64,000 nt of DNA, taken from contig CAISET010000001.1 of assembly GCA_903884505.1 (NCBI GenBank), positions 1 through 64,000 on the forward strand, written 5' to 3'. The notes beneath the pieces are model-generated. The model had not been told where the DNA came from. It saw nothing but the letters and a program-made list of their open reading frames with translations, and ran no database searches. This document shows positions 8,029 to 16,136 of the stretch, one piece after another. Source of the stretch: an uncultured Microcaldota archaeon. Its GTDB lineage: Archaea > Micrarchaeota > Micrarchaeia > Burarchaeales > Fermentimicrarchaeaceae. Positions within the stretch are counted from its first letter, which is position 1. Each line of letters opens with the position of its first letter. Both the position numbers and the translations under genes were made by a program.

Positions 8029-8589
8029 ATGGAACTGGGAAAGACGTTTTATGCGGCCAACGGGAAGGCATGGCGCGCGTGGCTTTCAAGGAATCACGCT
8101 AAGGAGAAGGAGATTTGGCTCGTCTATTACAGGAAGGCGACTGGCAAGCCGAGGATACCGTATAATGATGCGGTGGAGGAGGCGCTTTGCTTCGGGTGGA
8201 TAGACAGCATCGCGAAGAGAGTGGACGGGGAGAGGTTTGCACAGAGATTTTCTCCGAGAAGGAAGGGGAGCGGGCTTTCGCAGATGAACAGGGAGAGGAT
8301 AAGGAAGATGATTTTTGATGGAAGGATGACGAAGGCAGGGCTTGCGGCGGTCGCGCACGCCTTCAAGGTGGATGAGACGTTTGCATTCCCAAAGGGGATT
8401 CTGAAGGCAATAAGGAAGGATGAAGAGGCGTGGAGGAATTTCCAGAAACTGCCGGAAAGCTACAAGCGGATAAGGGTTGCTTACATTGAGGGCAGAAGGC
8501 GCCAGGGGGAGGAGATGTTCAGGAAAAGCCTGCGGCATTTCATCAGAATGACCGCGAAGGGAAAACGGTTCGGATTTGTAAGGGAATGA
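8029..8589 (+). CDS. YdeI/OmpD-associated family protein
   Basis: The 186-aa protein starts at ATG 8029; the longer frame in the track begins inside the tRNA-Leu gene and is not real. Residues 1-70 (AWLSRNHAKEKEIWLVYYRK, then DAVEEALCFGWIDS) match the YdeI-like family (from memory), which is linked to bacteriocin protection or resistance in some bacteria without a settled mechanism. The C-terminal half is helical and basic. The gene lies directly downstream of tRNA-Leu(CAA) and converges with the ICMT-like gene. It looks soluble, with no signal peptide. Confidence 0.8.
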   Translation: MELGKTFYAANGKAWRAWLSRNHAKEKEIWLVYYRKATGKPRIPYNDAVEEALCFGWIDSIAKRVDGERFAQRFSPRRKGSGLSQMNRERIRKMIFDGRMTKAGLAAVAHAFKVDETFAFPKGILKAIRKDEEAWRNFQKLPESYKRIRVAYIEGRRRQGEEMFRKSLRHFIRMTAKGKRFGFVRE

Positions 8590-8592
8590 AAG

Positions 8593-9267
8593 TTACCAGG
8601 CATACGGAAGCAGGCGATATCTCGTTTTCCGGCAATACGCCCCATACCCTGGCAACTTGCGCCGAAGGAGTTCCTCTTCATTTAGGATGCGGAAGATAAT
8701 GGCGGGTATTGTGAGCAGGAAGAGTGGGAGCGCCCAGTAGGAGCCGAGGGCGATGGGGGTTGCGGTGTAGAGGAGAAGAAAGCCGACATACATTGGATGC
8801 CGCACGACTGAATAGGGGCCTGTCGAGATGACCTTCTGCCCCTTCTCAACCTCGACCGTCCGCGCCGCGTAGCTGTTCTCCTTGAAGGCGAGGAATACGA
8901 TTATGTAGCCGATGAAAACAAGCAGGTTCGCGCCAACCGCCACCTCAAACGGCACGCTGGACCATCCGAAACGCCGGTCCAAGCCCGGGATGAGGAAGCC
9001 GATGAGGAAGAGGAGGGCCGTTATTTTTACGATGGCTTTCTGCTTCGCCTCCTTCTCCTTGGTCTTGAACCTGCGCTCCAGGAACGCCGGGTCGCTCTTC
9101 AGGAAATACAGGCCGACGAATGCTACGGGAATGAAAAGGATAGCCAGGTACAGCCACGCCTGCCAGTAGTCAAAGGTGCCTGCAGGCAGGAAGAGCATTG
9201 CGCCAACTACGGGCAGCGCAGCTAGGTATAGCAAGATGGCTTTAGTCCGCAGCCCCGCCTTGTCCAC
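8593..9267 (-). CDS. ICMT-like integral membrane methyltransferase
   Basis: The 224-aa protein has about five membrane segments and the C-terminal isoprenylcysteine carboxyl methyltransferase (PEMT/ICMT-like) signature: GPYSVVRHPMYVGFLL, then RILNEEELLRRKLPGYGAYC. Members methylate lipids or prenyl cysteines with SAM; the substrate here is unknown. It starts with GTG 9267; a TATA box (9290-9297, TTTTTATAC on the minus strand) about 25 bases upstream suggests a leaderless message separate from the mnmA gene upstream of it. Confidence 0.85.
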   Translation of the reverse strand: MDKAGLRTKAILLYLAALPVVGAMLFLPAGTFDYWQAWLYLAILFIPVAFVGLYFLKSDPAFLERRFKTKEKEAKQKAIVKITALLFLIGFLIPGLDRRFGWSSVPFEVAVGANLLVFIGYIIVFLAFKENSYAARTVEVEKGQKVISTGPYSVVRHPMYVGFLLLYTATPIALGSYWALPLFLLTIPAIIFRILNEEELLRRKLPGYGAYCRKTRYRLLPYAW

Positions 9268-9289
9268 TATACAAGATCGGCGCCGGGCG

Positions 9290-9297
9290 TATAAAAA
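9290..9297 (-). promoter_or_regulatory. TATA box of the ICMT-like gene
   Basis: GTATAAAAAC on the plus strand (TTTTTATAC on minus) lies about 25 bases before the GTG start at 9267, the spacing expected for an archaeal leaderless promoter. Confidence 0.55.
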
Positions 9298-9322
9298 CTT
9301 GCCGCGCGCTGGGATGAGTGAA

Positions 9323-10348
9323 TTAGCCGGTTATTATGCCACCGCCGAGGCAGAGGCCGTTTTTGTAGAAGGCGCAGACCTGGCCGGGGGTTACTGCCTC
9401 TATCGGCTTCTTGAAAGTGATGCAAGCTGTGCCGCTGCCGAGAGGCTTGAGAACAGCTTCCACTTCAGGCTGGTGGTAGCGGATTTGGGCTGAGAGGGTG
9501 GTTTCCTTTTCCGGAAGCTTTCCGGAGATGAAGTGGAGGTTGGAGAGGAAAGCTTCGGACTGGAGGATTTCGCTGCGGTTTTGCGTGACTGTGAGGATGT
9601 TGTTGGCGTTGTCGAGGGATTTGACGTAGTAGGTGCCGGTGCCGCCGGGAAGGCCAAGCCTCTTCCTCTGGCCGATGGTGTAGAAGTGGAGGCCTTTGTG
9701 AATTCCGAGCCTTTTCCCTTTTGAGCCGAAAATGGGACCGGGATTCCTGCCGACCTTTTCCTCTATGAATTTGGGGAGGCCTTTTCCGGAAATGAAGCAT
9801 AGGTCCTGCGACTGCTTCTGGGTGAGGAGCGACGGGAAGCCCGCCTTTTTTGCAAGGGAGAAGACGTCGGCCTTGGTGAGCTCGCCGAGAGGGAAGATGA
9901 TGCGCGAAAGCTGCTCCTTTGCGAGGAAGCATAACCCATAGGTCTGGTCTTTGGAAAGGTCCTTCGCGCGCAGGAGCTCGCCATTTTCCGTGCTCCGGGC
10001 GTAGTGGCCGGTGGCAACGTATCCGATGCCGTGCGCGTTTGCGAACTCAAACAGCTTGCTGAATTTCAGGACGCGGTTGCATTCCGCGCACGGGTTTGGC
10101 GTGCGGCCTTCCTTCAGCTCGGAAGCGAGGAAGTCGATGACGCATCGCTTGAAATCTTCCTGCACGTCGTAGATGTGGTGGGGGATTCCGAGCTTCTCGC
10201 AGACGGATTTGGCGGTTTCGATGTGCCCGCCGTCATGAAGCTTTAGAGAAACGCCGACCGGCTCCCAGCCCTGCTGCTTGAGGAGAAGGAGGGACATGGA
10301 GGAGTCGACGCCGCCCGACATTCCAATTACGATTCTCTTAGCCGCCAT
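9323..10348 (-). CDS. mnmA: tRNA-uridine 2-sulfurtransferase
   Basis: MnmA thiolates U34 at C2 in tRNAs for Gln, Lys and Glu. The PP-loop SGGVDSS lies near residue 12; the two catalytic cysteines are in NPCAECNRV and QSQDLCFI; KDQTYGLCFL and the YTIGQRKRLGLPGG signature are present. Two in-frame ATGs are available (10354 and 10348); the second is better spaced from AGGT. The gene follows thiI by a few bases, so the two are one operon. MnmA is typical of bacteria and organelles, whereas archaea usually use NcsA/Ncs6, so this copy is a transfer candidate. No IscS is visible in the window. Confidence 0.94.
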   Translation of the reverse strand: MAAKRIVIGMSGGVDSSMSLLLLKQQGWEPVGVSLKLHDGGHIETAKSVCEKLGIPHHIYDVQEDFKRCVIDFLASELKEGRTPNPCAECNRVLKFSKLFEFANAHGIGYVATGHYARSTENGELLRAKDLSKDQTYGLCFLAKEQLSRIIFPLGELTKADVFSLAKKAGFPSLLTQKQSQDLCFISGKGLPKFIEEKVGRNPGPIFGSKGKRLGIHKGLHFYTIGQRKRLGLPGGTGTYYVKSLDNANNILTVTQNRSEILQSEAFLSNLHFISGKLPEKETTLSAQIRYHQPEVEAVLKPLGSGTACITFKKPIEAVTPGQVCAFYKNGLCLGGGIITG

Positions 10349-10357
10349 CCGCATGAC

Positions 10358-11518
10358 CTATTCAGCTTCAAAGGTGAGGATTTCGGATTCTTCGACCGCT
10401 TTTTCCGCAAGCTCCTGGACAGGGATGCTGCCCTCGGCGGCCTCAATCTCCGCGAGGGTTGCGCGCGTTTCCGGGTGCTGCGCAATCATGAATGAGCAGC
10501 AGTCCGGGGACTGGACTATGGATGCTTCGTAGGTGCCGATTTTTCGCGCGAGCAAGGTCGTCTCGGCCTTGTTCATGCCGGCGAGCGGCGCGAAGACCGG
10601 GAGCTCGGATGCGCGGTAGATGCAGTTCAGGTTCTCGAGCGTCTGGGAGGCGACCTGGCCCACGCTGTCTCCGGTCACTATGCCCGGCGCGCGCTCGAGC
10701 CTTGCGACGCGGTTCATCACCTTCATCATCGCGCGCCTGTAGGCGACCATGCGCAGCTTCGCCGGGACGCAGATTATTATTTCCTTCTGCAGCTTCTCGA
10801 ACGGGACGATGTAGAGTTTTGAGGATAGCTGCACCTCGGTCAGGCGCGAGACTATTTCCGAAAGCTTGCCCTTCACGGCCGTTGCGCCGATGGACTTGTT
10901 GTGCGCATGGGCGAAAACTATGGGGCAGCCGCGCTTCATCATCATGAAGGCCGAGACAGGGCTGTCGATGCCCCCTGAGAGCGAGCAGACGAGCGGCGCG
11001 CTGCTGCCGACCGGAAGGCCGCCTATCCCATCGTGCTGTTCCGTGTAGAGGAACGCCTCCCTGTCGCATATCTCGGCGTGGAGCGTGATGCCCGGGTGCT
11101 CGAGGCTGACTTTCTTGCCGGTTTTCCCGCAGATGAATTCTCCCAGGTCGCAGTCTACACCGTGCGAGTCGAGCGGGAAGCGCTTGTTCGCGCGGCGCGT
11201 TGAGACCCGGAAGGTGGAGAACTCCCTGCCCCCCAGCAGGCTGAGGGCGCCATCGCGGATTTCGCCCATCTCCAGCGGGACGGAGATTGCGCGCGAGAAA
11301 TTGGCAATGCCTGGCAGGAGCGAGAGCCTGCGGCGCGCCTTTTCGAAGTCCGCGCCTTTCGCGAGCCTGGCAACCATGCGGCCGTGCATCGGCACCAGCT
11401 CCGAAACCGTGCTCCCGAGCGATTTCCTGGCGTTCGCCGCGAGCTTCTGCTCGAAAAGCCCGCGGTTTCCGCCCTTTAGGCAGATTTCGTCGTAATGCAG
11501 AAGGATGAATTCACGCAT
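10358..11518 (-). CDS. thiI: tRNA 4-thiouridine synthase
   Basis: ThiI adenylates and thiolates U8 of tRNA; in some organisms it also supplies sulfur for thiamine. The 386-aa product has an N-terminal ferredoxin-like/THUMP region (about residues 1-165) and a PP-loop LSGGIDSPVSAF. It lacks the C-terminal rhodanese domain found in E. coli ThiI, as is common in archaea. It is the first gene of a thiI-mnmA pair, bringing two sulfur-transfer enzymes acting on tRNA together. Confidence 0.93.
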   Translation of the reverse strand: MREFILLHYDEICLKGGNRGLFEQKLAANARKSLGSTVSELVPMHGRMVARLAKGADFEKARRRLSLLPGIANFSRAISVPLEMGEIRDGALSLLGGREFSTFRVSTRRANKRFPLDSHGVDCDLGEFICGKTGKKVSLEHPGITLHAEICDREAFLYTEQHDGIGGLPVGSSAPLVCSLSGGIDSPVSAFMMMKRGCPIVFAHAHNKSIGATAVKGKLSEIVSRLTEVQLSSKLYIVPFEKLQKEIIICVPAKLRMVAYRRAMMKVMNRVARLERAPGIVTGDSVGQVASQTLENLNCIYRASELPVFAPLAGMNKAETTLLARKIGTYEASIVQSPDCCSFMIAQHPETRATLAEIEAAEGSIPVQELAEKAVEESEILTFEAE

Positions 11519-11654
11519 GCAAATGCCCTGCTTTCCGCTGGCTCTCTTTTCCCCGCCGGGCTTCTTATTGGTTTCCTGCGGATGGGCGTCGCGTTAATGT
11601 GGGGCGCGTGCGGATTTTTAAATTCTGCCCTGCAAAGGGATGGCAGGTGGATGA

Positions 11655-12509
11655 ATGGTGGATATTGCGCAAGTGATAAGCGACGCCTTTGAGCTCTACA
11701 AGGAGAGATGGCGCGATGTGGTGGTGCCTTTCCTGGTTCTTTTCGTAATTGCCATAGTCTTCGGGCTGGTGAGCTTCGGCCTATCGCTCACTTCGAAGAC
11801 GGTGTGCAAGAATGCGGTTAATCCATACATCCTGATCGCGTTGTGCTACGTCCCTCAGATAATGCAGTACGCGTTTGGGATAGTTGAGGGGCTTGTGCAG
11901 TTCATCGTGATATTGGCGGTGCTGATTCCGCTGTGGGAGCTAATAAGCGGGGCGAAGGTTTCCGACTGGTCGGTGCATCTGGGAGAGCAGCTGCTCAATG
12001 CAATCAAGGTCATTGTGCTGAGGACCGCCCTGATGCTCCTCGTAATCCTGCCGCTGATTGTGTTCGTCATCCTCAACCTCACTTTGATTGTTGCGGCCAT
12101 GAACTCCGGAGGCGGCCTGAGCGGGCTGGTGACGTTTGGCGGCTTCGCCGTCCTGGTTGGTGTCATCGTGGCTGCAGTGGTGCTGATGATAGTGATAAAC
12201 TTCCTGCTGACCTTCCTCGAGATTGAGATGGTGGTCGGGGGAAAGGGGCTGCTTGGGGCAATCGGGGCGTCCTACGGAAGGGTGATGGCGAACGTCGTGC
12301 CCTGCTTCCTGTTCAACCTCGTTTGGTGGCTGCTGCAGATTGCAATCGGGCTCCTCACTACGGTCCTCATCTGCTGCACGCTTTGCCTTGCCTATCCCGT
12401 AGCAATCATCGTCTCGCCGCTCATCGTGGCGCCGGTGATGTGGATATCCAAGCTGATGCTGTGGAAGGAGCTGGGCGGCGGAGCCCCGCAGAAACGAGAG
12501 CTATTCTGA
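11655..12509 (+). CDS. Multi-pass membrane protein, unknown function
   Basis: The 284-aa protein has six to seven hydrophobic segments and an N-terminal amphipathic DAFELYKERWRDVV stretch seen in several archaeal membrane families of unknown role. It has no catalytic motif I recognise. A TTTTTAAATT box lies about 35 bases upstream. A run of T-rich tracts directly after the stop (12508-12540) is a likely terminator. Confidence 0.75.
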   Translation: MVDIAQVISDAFELYKERWRDVVVPFLVLFVIAIVFGLVSFGLSLTSKTVCKNAVNPYILIALCYVPQIMQYAFGIVEGLVQFIVILAVLIPLWELISGAKVSDWSVHLGEQLLNAIKVIVLRTALMLLVILPLIVFVILNLTLIVAAMNSGGGLSGLVTFGGFAVLVGVIVAAVVLMIVINFLLTFLEIEMVVGGKGLLGAIGASYGRVMANVVPCFLFNLVWWLLQIAIGLLTTVLICCTLCLAYPVAIIVSPLIVAPVMWISKLMLWKELGGGAPQKRELF

Positions 12510-12540
12510 GTTTTTCCTTTCCGTTTTTTTCTGGTTTTTC
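12508..12540 (+). terminator. T-rich terminator tracts
   Basis: Three T-runs (gagTTTTTcc, cgTTTTTTTc, ggTTTTTcc) follow the stop of the membrane-protein gene, the form of archaeal intrinsic terminators. Confidence 0.5.
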
Positions 12541-12563
12541 CCCTTCAAGGGGAGGTGGTTAGT

Positions 12564-13112
12564 GTGAGGTATCTTGTTCTGGTGGTTTTGGTTGCCGCAG
12601 TGGCTTTCGCGGCCGGGTGGGCGGGTGCGGGCGCGTATGTGGCAGCGCCGGCTGGAGGAGGGGTTTGCGCGGAGAGGGTTGATGCGCTTTTCTCGCCGGG
12701 CTCCGAGGCGAGGATTGTCGGGCTCGTGGAATCGGCGAACGAGTCGGTTGACGTGGAACTCTATCAGTTCAGCTACACGCCGCTGATGGATGCGCTGGTT
12801 GCGGCGAAGGAAAGGGGGGTGCGGGTGAGGGTAATCCTCGAGCCGCGGCTGGACGGGAAGGACAACCTGAATGCGATGGCGAGGCTGAAGGGGGAGGGAG
12901 TCGATGCGCGGTGGGCGACGCTGGAGTTTGCGCTGACGCATTCGAAGACCGCGGTTATTGACGGCAAGGAGGTGCTCGTGGGCTCGCAGAACTGGAGCTA
13001 TAACGCGATGCTAAGGAACAGGGAGAGCGCGGTGGTCGTGGTAAGCAGCGAGGTGGCTGGGGAGTTTGAGGGTGTGTTCGAAGAGGATTGGGAAAAGGCG
13101 AAAGCGGGTTAG
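12564..13112 (+). CDS. Secreted or anchored phospholipase D-like protein (single HKD)
   Basis: After an N-terminal hydrophobic signal or anchor (about residues 1-25), the protein has the PLD-family fold with one HxK motif, THSKTAVID, followed by GSQNWS. A single motif and about 180 aa match the Nuc-type endonuclease/phosphodiesterase group, whose members dimerise to build the active site. It may act on extracellular nucleic acid or phosphodiesters. Frame-compatible GTG starts exist at 12555 and 12564; the second is better spaced from GGGGAGG. Confidence 0.85.
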   Translation: MRYLVLVVLVAAVAFAAGWAGAGAYVAAPAGGGVCAERVDALFSPGSEARIVGLVESANESVDVELYQFSYTPLMDALVAAKERGVRVRVILEPRLDGKDNLNAMARLKGEGVDARWATLEFALTHSKTAVIDGKEVLVGSQNWSYNAMLRNRESAVVVVSSEVAGEFEGVFEEDWEKAKAG

Positions 13113-13127
13113 CTGCGCAGCGTTGCT

Positions 13128-13964
13128 TCAGACCCAGCCTTTCCGCCTCATTATGAGGTACGCACAGCCCATCAGGAACAGGGTCAACAGCAGCGAGAAG
13201 GCCTCGCCGTAGGGAGCGTTCCAGTCTATGAGCGTGTGCGTGAAGTTCATGCCGAAGTGGCCTGAGACGACGTTCGGAATCATGAAAAGGATTGTGACCG
13301 CGGTGAGCACCCTCACCACGTCCGACAGGTGCTCGATGCGCTTGTTGAGCTCGTTCGTGGACTTCATCTCGAACTTGCTCCTTAGCGCAATAGCCTCCTT
13401 CTTCAGGCCGCGGACCCTGTCGCTGAGGTGCGTGGCCTTCGCGAGGAGGACGTCGTAGTCGTAGCCTATCAACTCCGCGTCGACGAACTTGAAGGTGCTT
13501 TCCTCCAATTCTATGAGCAGGGACTCGAAGTCATGGACCGCGTCGCCGAACTTCTTCAGCCGCTTGTCTGTCGCCTCTATCTCGTCCAGGTCGAGTGTGA
13601 CGCTCAGATGGTCGGTCTGCTTGTTGAGCTTCTCGAAATAGGCGATGTAGTTGCTGAGGGTCTTCTTGAGGATGAGGAAGGCGGTGACCGTGGTCTCGCG
13701 CACCTTCTCCTTCCCCTTCGCAGGAATGGAGTAAAGCTGGTGCTTCGTGTTCACCACTTCGGGATAGATCAGGCTGTTGCGCTCGGAAAGGACGAGAATC
13801 TTGTTCGGGGTCGAGTCGAACTCGGTTAGGCTGAGGATTAGGTAGTCCTCGTATTCCTCGTAGAAGATGATGTCCAGCGTGAGAAGCGCCTTCAGGTCAC
13901 TGGTTATCCCTATCTCCTGCGCCTTCTTGACGAAGTCATCGAAGTTGCTGAATTGATGCAGCAT
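13128..13964 (-). CDS. CorA-family metal ion transporter
   Basis: The 278-aa protein has a cytoplasmic alpha/beta and long coiled-coil region (about residues 1-215) and two C-terminal membrane helices joined by GHFGMNF, the GMN signature of CorA Mg/Co channels. It ends in a basic RRKGW tail as usual. It works as a pentamer in the family; substrate choice between Mg, Co, Ni or Zn cannot be told from sequence. It converges with the PLD gene and is divergent from the acetyltransferase gene. Confidence 0.9.
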   Translation of the reverse strand: MLHQFSNFDDFVKKAQEIGITSDLKALLTLDIIFYEEYEDYLILSLTEFDSTPNKILVLSERNSLIYPEVVNTKHQLYSIPAKGKEKVRETTVTAFLILKKTLSNYIAYFEKLNKQTDHLSVTLDLDEIEATDKRLKKFGDAVHDFESLLIELEESTFKFVDAELIGYDYDVLLAKATHLSDRVRGLKKEAIALRSKFEMKSTNELNKRIEHLSDVVRVLTAVTILFMIPNVVSGHFGMNFTHTLIDWNAPYGEAFSLLLTLFLMGCAYLIMRRKGWV

Positions 13965-14003
13965 ACGTGCGCCTTCTTAGCCTGGGAGGACTGCACAGCT
14001 GGA

Positions 14004-14014
14004 ATATATATAAA
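14004..14014 (+). promoter_or_regulatory. TATA box of the GNAT gene
   Basis: ATATATATAAATA lies about 25 bases before the GTG start at 14033, so the message is probably leaderless. Confidence 0.65.
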
Positions 14015-14032
14015 TATTGGCATTAAGGTAGC

Positions 14033-14476
14033 GTGAAGGCGAAATTGTTCAGAATCCGCAGGATGGCCGCGCCGGACCGCTCCGAAGTAATCGAGATGCT
14101 GAACTGGCATTTTCCGCATGTCGGGATGACTGGGAAGAAGCTGGAGGAGAAGCTTGGGAAGGGGGCGGTGTTCTTCGTCGCAGAGAGCGGCGGGAAGATT
14201 GTGGGGTTTGCGGATTTGAGAATGGGGAAGAATGCATTAGTCCGAGGGCTGGCGGTGGAGAAGGAATGGCGGGGGAGCGGAGTTGGGACTGCGCTGCTGG
14301 AGAAGGCGGTGGAGGAGGCGAGGAAGAAGGGGTATGCGTCGGTGTGGATTAAGACGCAAGCGAAGAATGAGGGGGCCGTCCGCGTCTACCGGAAGATTGG
14401 GTTTGCGGCTGTGAGGGATACAGCTGGGAAGATGGGCGAAACGCTCCTGCTGATGAAGAAGAGGCTGGAAACGTAG
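14033..14476 (+). CDS. GNAT-family N-acetyltransferase
   Basis: The 147-aa protein has the acetyl-CoA binding motif A, RGLAVEKEWRGSGVGTALLE, with the R/QxxGxG/A core, followed by a GFAAVRDTAGK strand. The substrate (protein N-terminus, small molecule or antibiotic) cannot be assigned. It starts with GTG. The stop is followed by 300 bases of repeats and hairpins and then tRNA-Pro. Confidence 0.9.
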   Translation: MKAKLFRIRRMAAPDRSEVIEMLNWHFPHVGMTGKKLEEKLGKGAVFFVAESGGKIVGFADLRMGKNALVRGLAVEKEWRGSGVGTALLEKAVEEARKKGYASVWIKTQAKNEGAVRVYRKIGFAAVRDTAGKMGETLLLMKKRLET

Positions 14477-14781
14477 CTGTTTTATTCACCAACCTTCACA
14501 TCTGTGGAGGTATCGGAACCGAGGAATGGCAAAGTGCGGAGGTTCAGGAACCGAGGATGTTGCGCAACGCGCAACAGGCAGTCGCCAACGAAGTTGGCGA
14601 TGCGCAACGTGAGTTGCGCAGTTGTCGCCGAAGGCGACTTGAGCTGTCGCCGGAAGGCGACACAATCGCCGGAGGCGACTGGATATGGCGCAAGTGAGCC
14701 TGCGATGTGCATTTCTCCGCGAGAAATGCATCAGACATCGCCGAAGGCGATGCTGAACGCAGCGCCAACCGGGGTTCTGAT
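14477..14781 (+). repeat. Non-coding repeat and hairpin array upstream of tRNA-Pro
   Basis: This gene-free stretch opens (14532-14560) with a 29-nt sequence that recurs at 54874-54902 inside lipA with one difference. It then holds seven perfect hairpins between 14582 and 14752, such as TCGCCAAC-GAA-GTTGGCGA and GTCGCC-GGAA-GGCGAC, with stems of 5-10 bp and loops of 3-4 nt. It ends with GGGGTTCTGA (14771-14780), which also ends the lipA element. The plus-strand ORF of 302 aa drawn across it is not credible. Confidence 0.8.
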
Positions 14782-14854
14782 GGGGGAATGTGCTAACCTG
14801 GTATGCTTCCGGGTTTGGGACCCGGCGGTCCGAGTTCAAATCTCGGTTCCCCCA
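14782..14854 (+). tRNA. tRNA-Pro(TGG)
   Basis: The acceptor GGGGGAA pairs with TTCCCCC (14847-14853), discriminator A14854. The anticodon stem-loop is CCGGG-TTTGGGA-CCCGG with anticodon TGG. The T arm CCGAG-TTCAAAT-CTCGG is regular. There is no intron, in contrast to the other four tRNA genes here. CCA is not encoded. Confidence 0.93.
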
Positions 14855-14865
14855 TTTAATTTCCC

Positions 14866-15339
14866 CTATTCGCGTTTCCGGGCGGAAAAGAAGTATACGA
14901 CTGACAAAAAGATTAGTATGACGGTTACTCCGCAGATGCCTGCTGCGCATGTCAGCCCGCCTGAACTTCTTTGGGATACGGCAACGAGGAGGAATATCAC
15001 GGATAAGACAATGAATATCAGCGTGAGGCCAATAAGGCGTGTTGAAAGTAAGCCGGCTGCGAGATCTATGCCCGGTCCTCCCGCTTTCTTCTTTTTAACT
15101 TCCGGGATCTTTGGCGCCGTTCCCTTGTTTTTCTTCAGCGAGGCCGCGAATTTCTTGCGCGCTTTCTCGGACTGGAATTCGATTGGAAGAACGTCCCTGC
15201 CGCAGTTTGCGCAATGCAGCAGCCCCGAGAGGCCGGAGGCGCCGGTGAAATCGAAAACCGCATTTGCACCCCCGCCTATCCATTCGAGTTCTGCGGACCC
15301 GCAGTTTGAGCAGGCTTTCACGGCTGGCTTTTTCGCCAT
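14866..15339 (-). CDS. Zinc-ribbon protein with two C-terminal membrane helices
   Basis: The start is ATG 15339 (MAKKPAVKACSNCG), preceded by AAGGTGAG; the longer track frame overlaps the upstream gene. An N-terminal CSNCGS...CANCG four-Cys ribbon (about residues 10-50), a basic linker and two hydrophobic segments at about 100-150 make up the 157-aa protein. Function is unknown. It is the last gene of a five-gene minus-strand cluster (wHTH, FAD enzyme, two paralogues, this gene). Confidence 0.75.
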   Translation of the reverse strand: MAKKPAVKACSNCGSAELEWIGGGANAVFDFTGASGLSGLLHCANCGRDVLPIEFQSEKARKKFAASLKKNKGTAPKIPEVKKKKAGGPGIDLAAGLLSTRLIGLTLIFIVLSVIFLLVAVSQRSSGGLTCAAGICGVTVILIFLSVVYFFSARKRE

Positions 15340-15344
15340 AGGGC

Positions 15345-15782
15345 TCACCTTTTCTTTTTCCCGAAGTTGCCGCGGGGCTTTGAAATCTTGTAATCCGGGT
15401 AGGCCTTGTTGAAGGCGTCCGTGCCCACCTCGGTGAGGAAGCAGATGTTTTCGAGGAGCATTTTGTTTAGGTAAGCCTCTGCGTGGGGCAGGGCATCGGG
15501 CGATTTGCATGCGGAAAGGAGCTGTTCCCTCGGCTTGGGCGCGGAGAGGAGCTCTGCGGCTGAGGCGAAGCCTTTCTTCTTGCCTTTTGCCATCTTTGCG
15601 GCAAGCTCATCCAGTTGGAAGGTGTCGATTCCTGCGAAGGTGAAGATTTTCCTGTCTATCGCCTGCCTTGTTCCCATGAGCACGCCTATTACTTCGGGAA
15701 GGGCGGTCTTCTCGTCTATTGTGAGCTTCTTTATCGCAATCCAGTCGCCCTTCTTCGCTGCGAAGATGATTTCGTCTTCCAT
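15345..15782 (-). CDS. Unknown protein, second of two tandem paralogues
   Basis: The 145-aa soluble protein resembles the gene just upstream: both begin with DEI.F.A..KGW, share a central GID..... segment and a C-terminal CK....LP.AEA.LN motif. It ends with a Lys-rich tail (GNFGKKKR). It starts directly after the stop of its paralogue (TAGATG). No known family is recognised. Confidence 0.7.
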   Translation of the reverse strand: MEDEIIFAAKKGDWIAIKKLTIDEKTALPEVIGVLMGTRQAIDRKIFTFAGIDTFQLDELAAKMAKGKKKGFASAAELLSAPKPREQLLSACKSPDALPHAEAYLNKMLLENICFLTEVGTDAFNKAYPDYKISKPRGNFGKKKR

Positions 15783-16136
15783 CTAAACACCGGTTTTCAC
15801 GCCGAGAAGGCGGAGAATTTCCTGGTTGAAGAGCGCCTCTGCGAACGGGAGCTGCGATTCCTCCTTGCAGAATTCCTTCAGCTTGGCGCGAATCTTGGAT
15901 TGGTTGAGGGAAGTGAGTGATTGGGCGCCGCTTTTCCCTGAGGCTTCTGAGGCTGCGAATGACTTGATTGCGGAGACATCGATGCCGATGAGCTCGAAGG
16001 CCTTGGCGGAAGCCACGCCACGGATTTCCGATAGGGTCTTGGCGACTTCCGAGTCCGGGGTTGAATCGCTGACTGGAAGCCGCTTCTCCATGCTCCATCC
16101 TTTGTAATTTGCAATGAACTTTATCTCGTCAGGCAT
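15783..16136 (-). CDS. Unknown protein, first of two tandem paralogues
   Basis: This 117-aa protein is a shorter relative of the downstream gene (see that entry). Its start overlaps the end of the FAD oxidoreductase gene by 8 bases, so the genes are probably translated together. It has no membrane segment, signal peptide or catalytic motif that I can name. Confidence 0.7.
   Translation of the reverse strand: MPDEIKFIANYKGWSMEKRLPVSDSTPDSEVAKTLSEIRGVASAKAFELIGIDVSAIKSFAASEASGKSGAQSLTSLNQSKIRAKLKEFCKEESQLPFAEALFNQEILRLLGVKTGV

Noticed and set aside
12564-13112. Cardiolipin synthase
   Set aside because: Only one HxK motif and about 180 residues; cardiolipin synthases have two motifs and more length.
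14504-15412. 302-aa plus-strand ORF covering tRNA-Pro
   Set aside because: It runs through the hairpin array and a tRNA gene and then opposite a credible zinc-ribbon gene.
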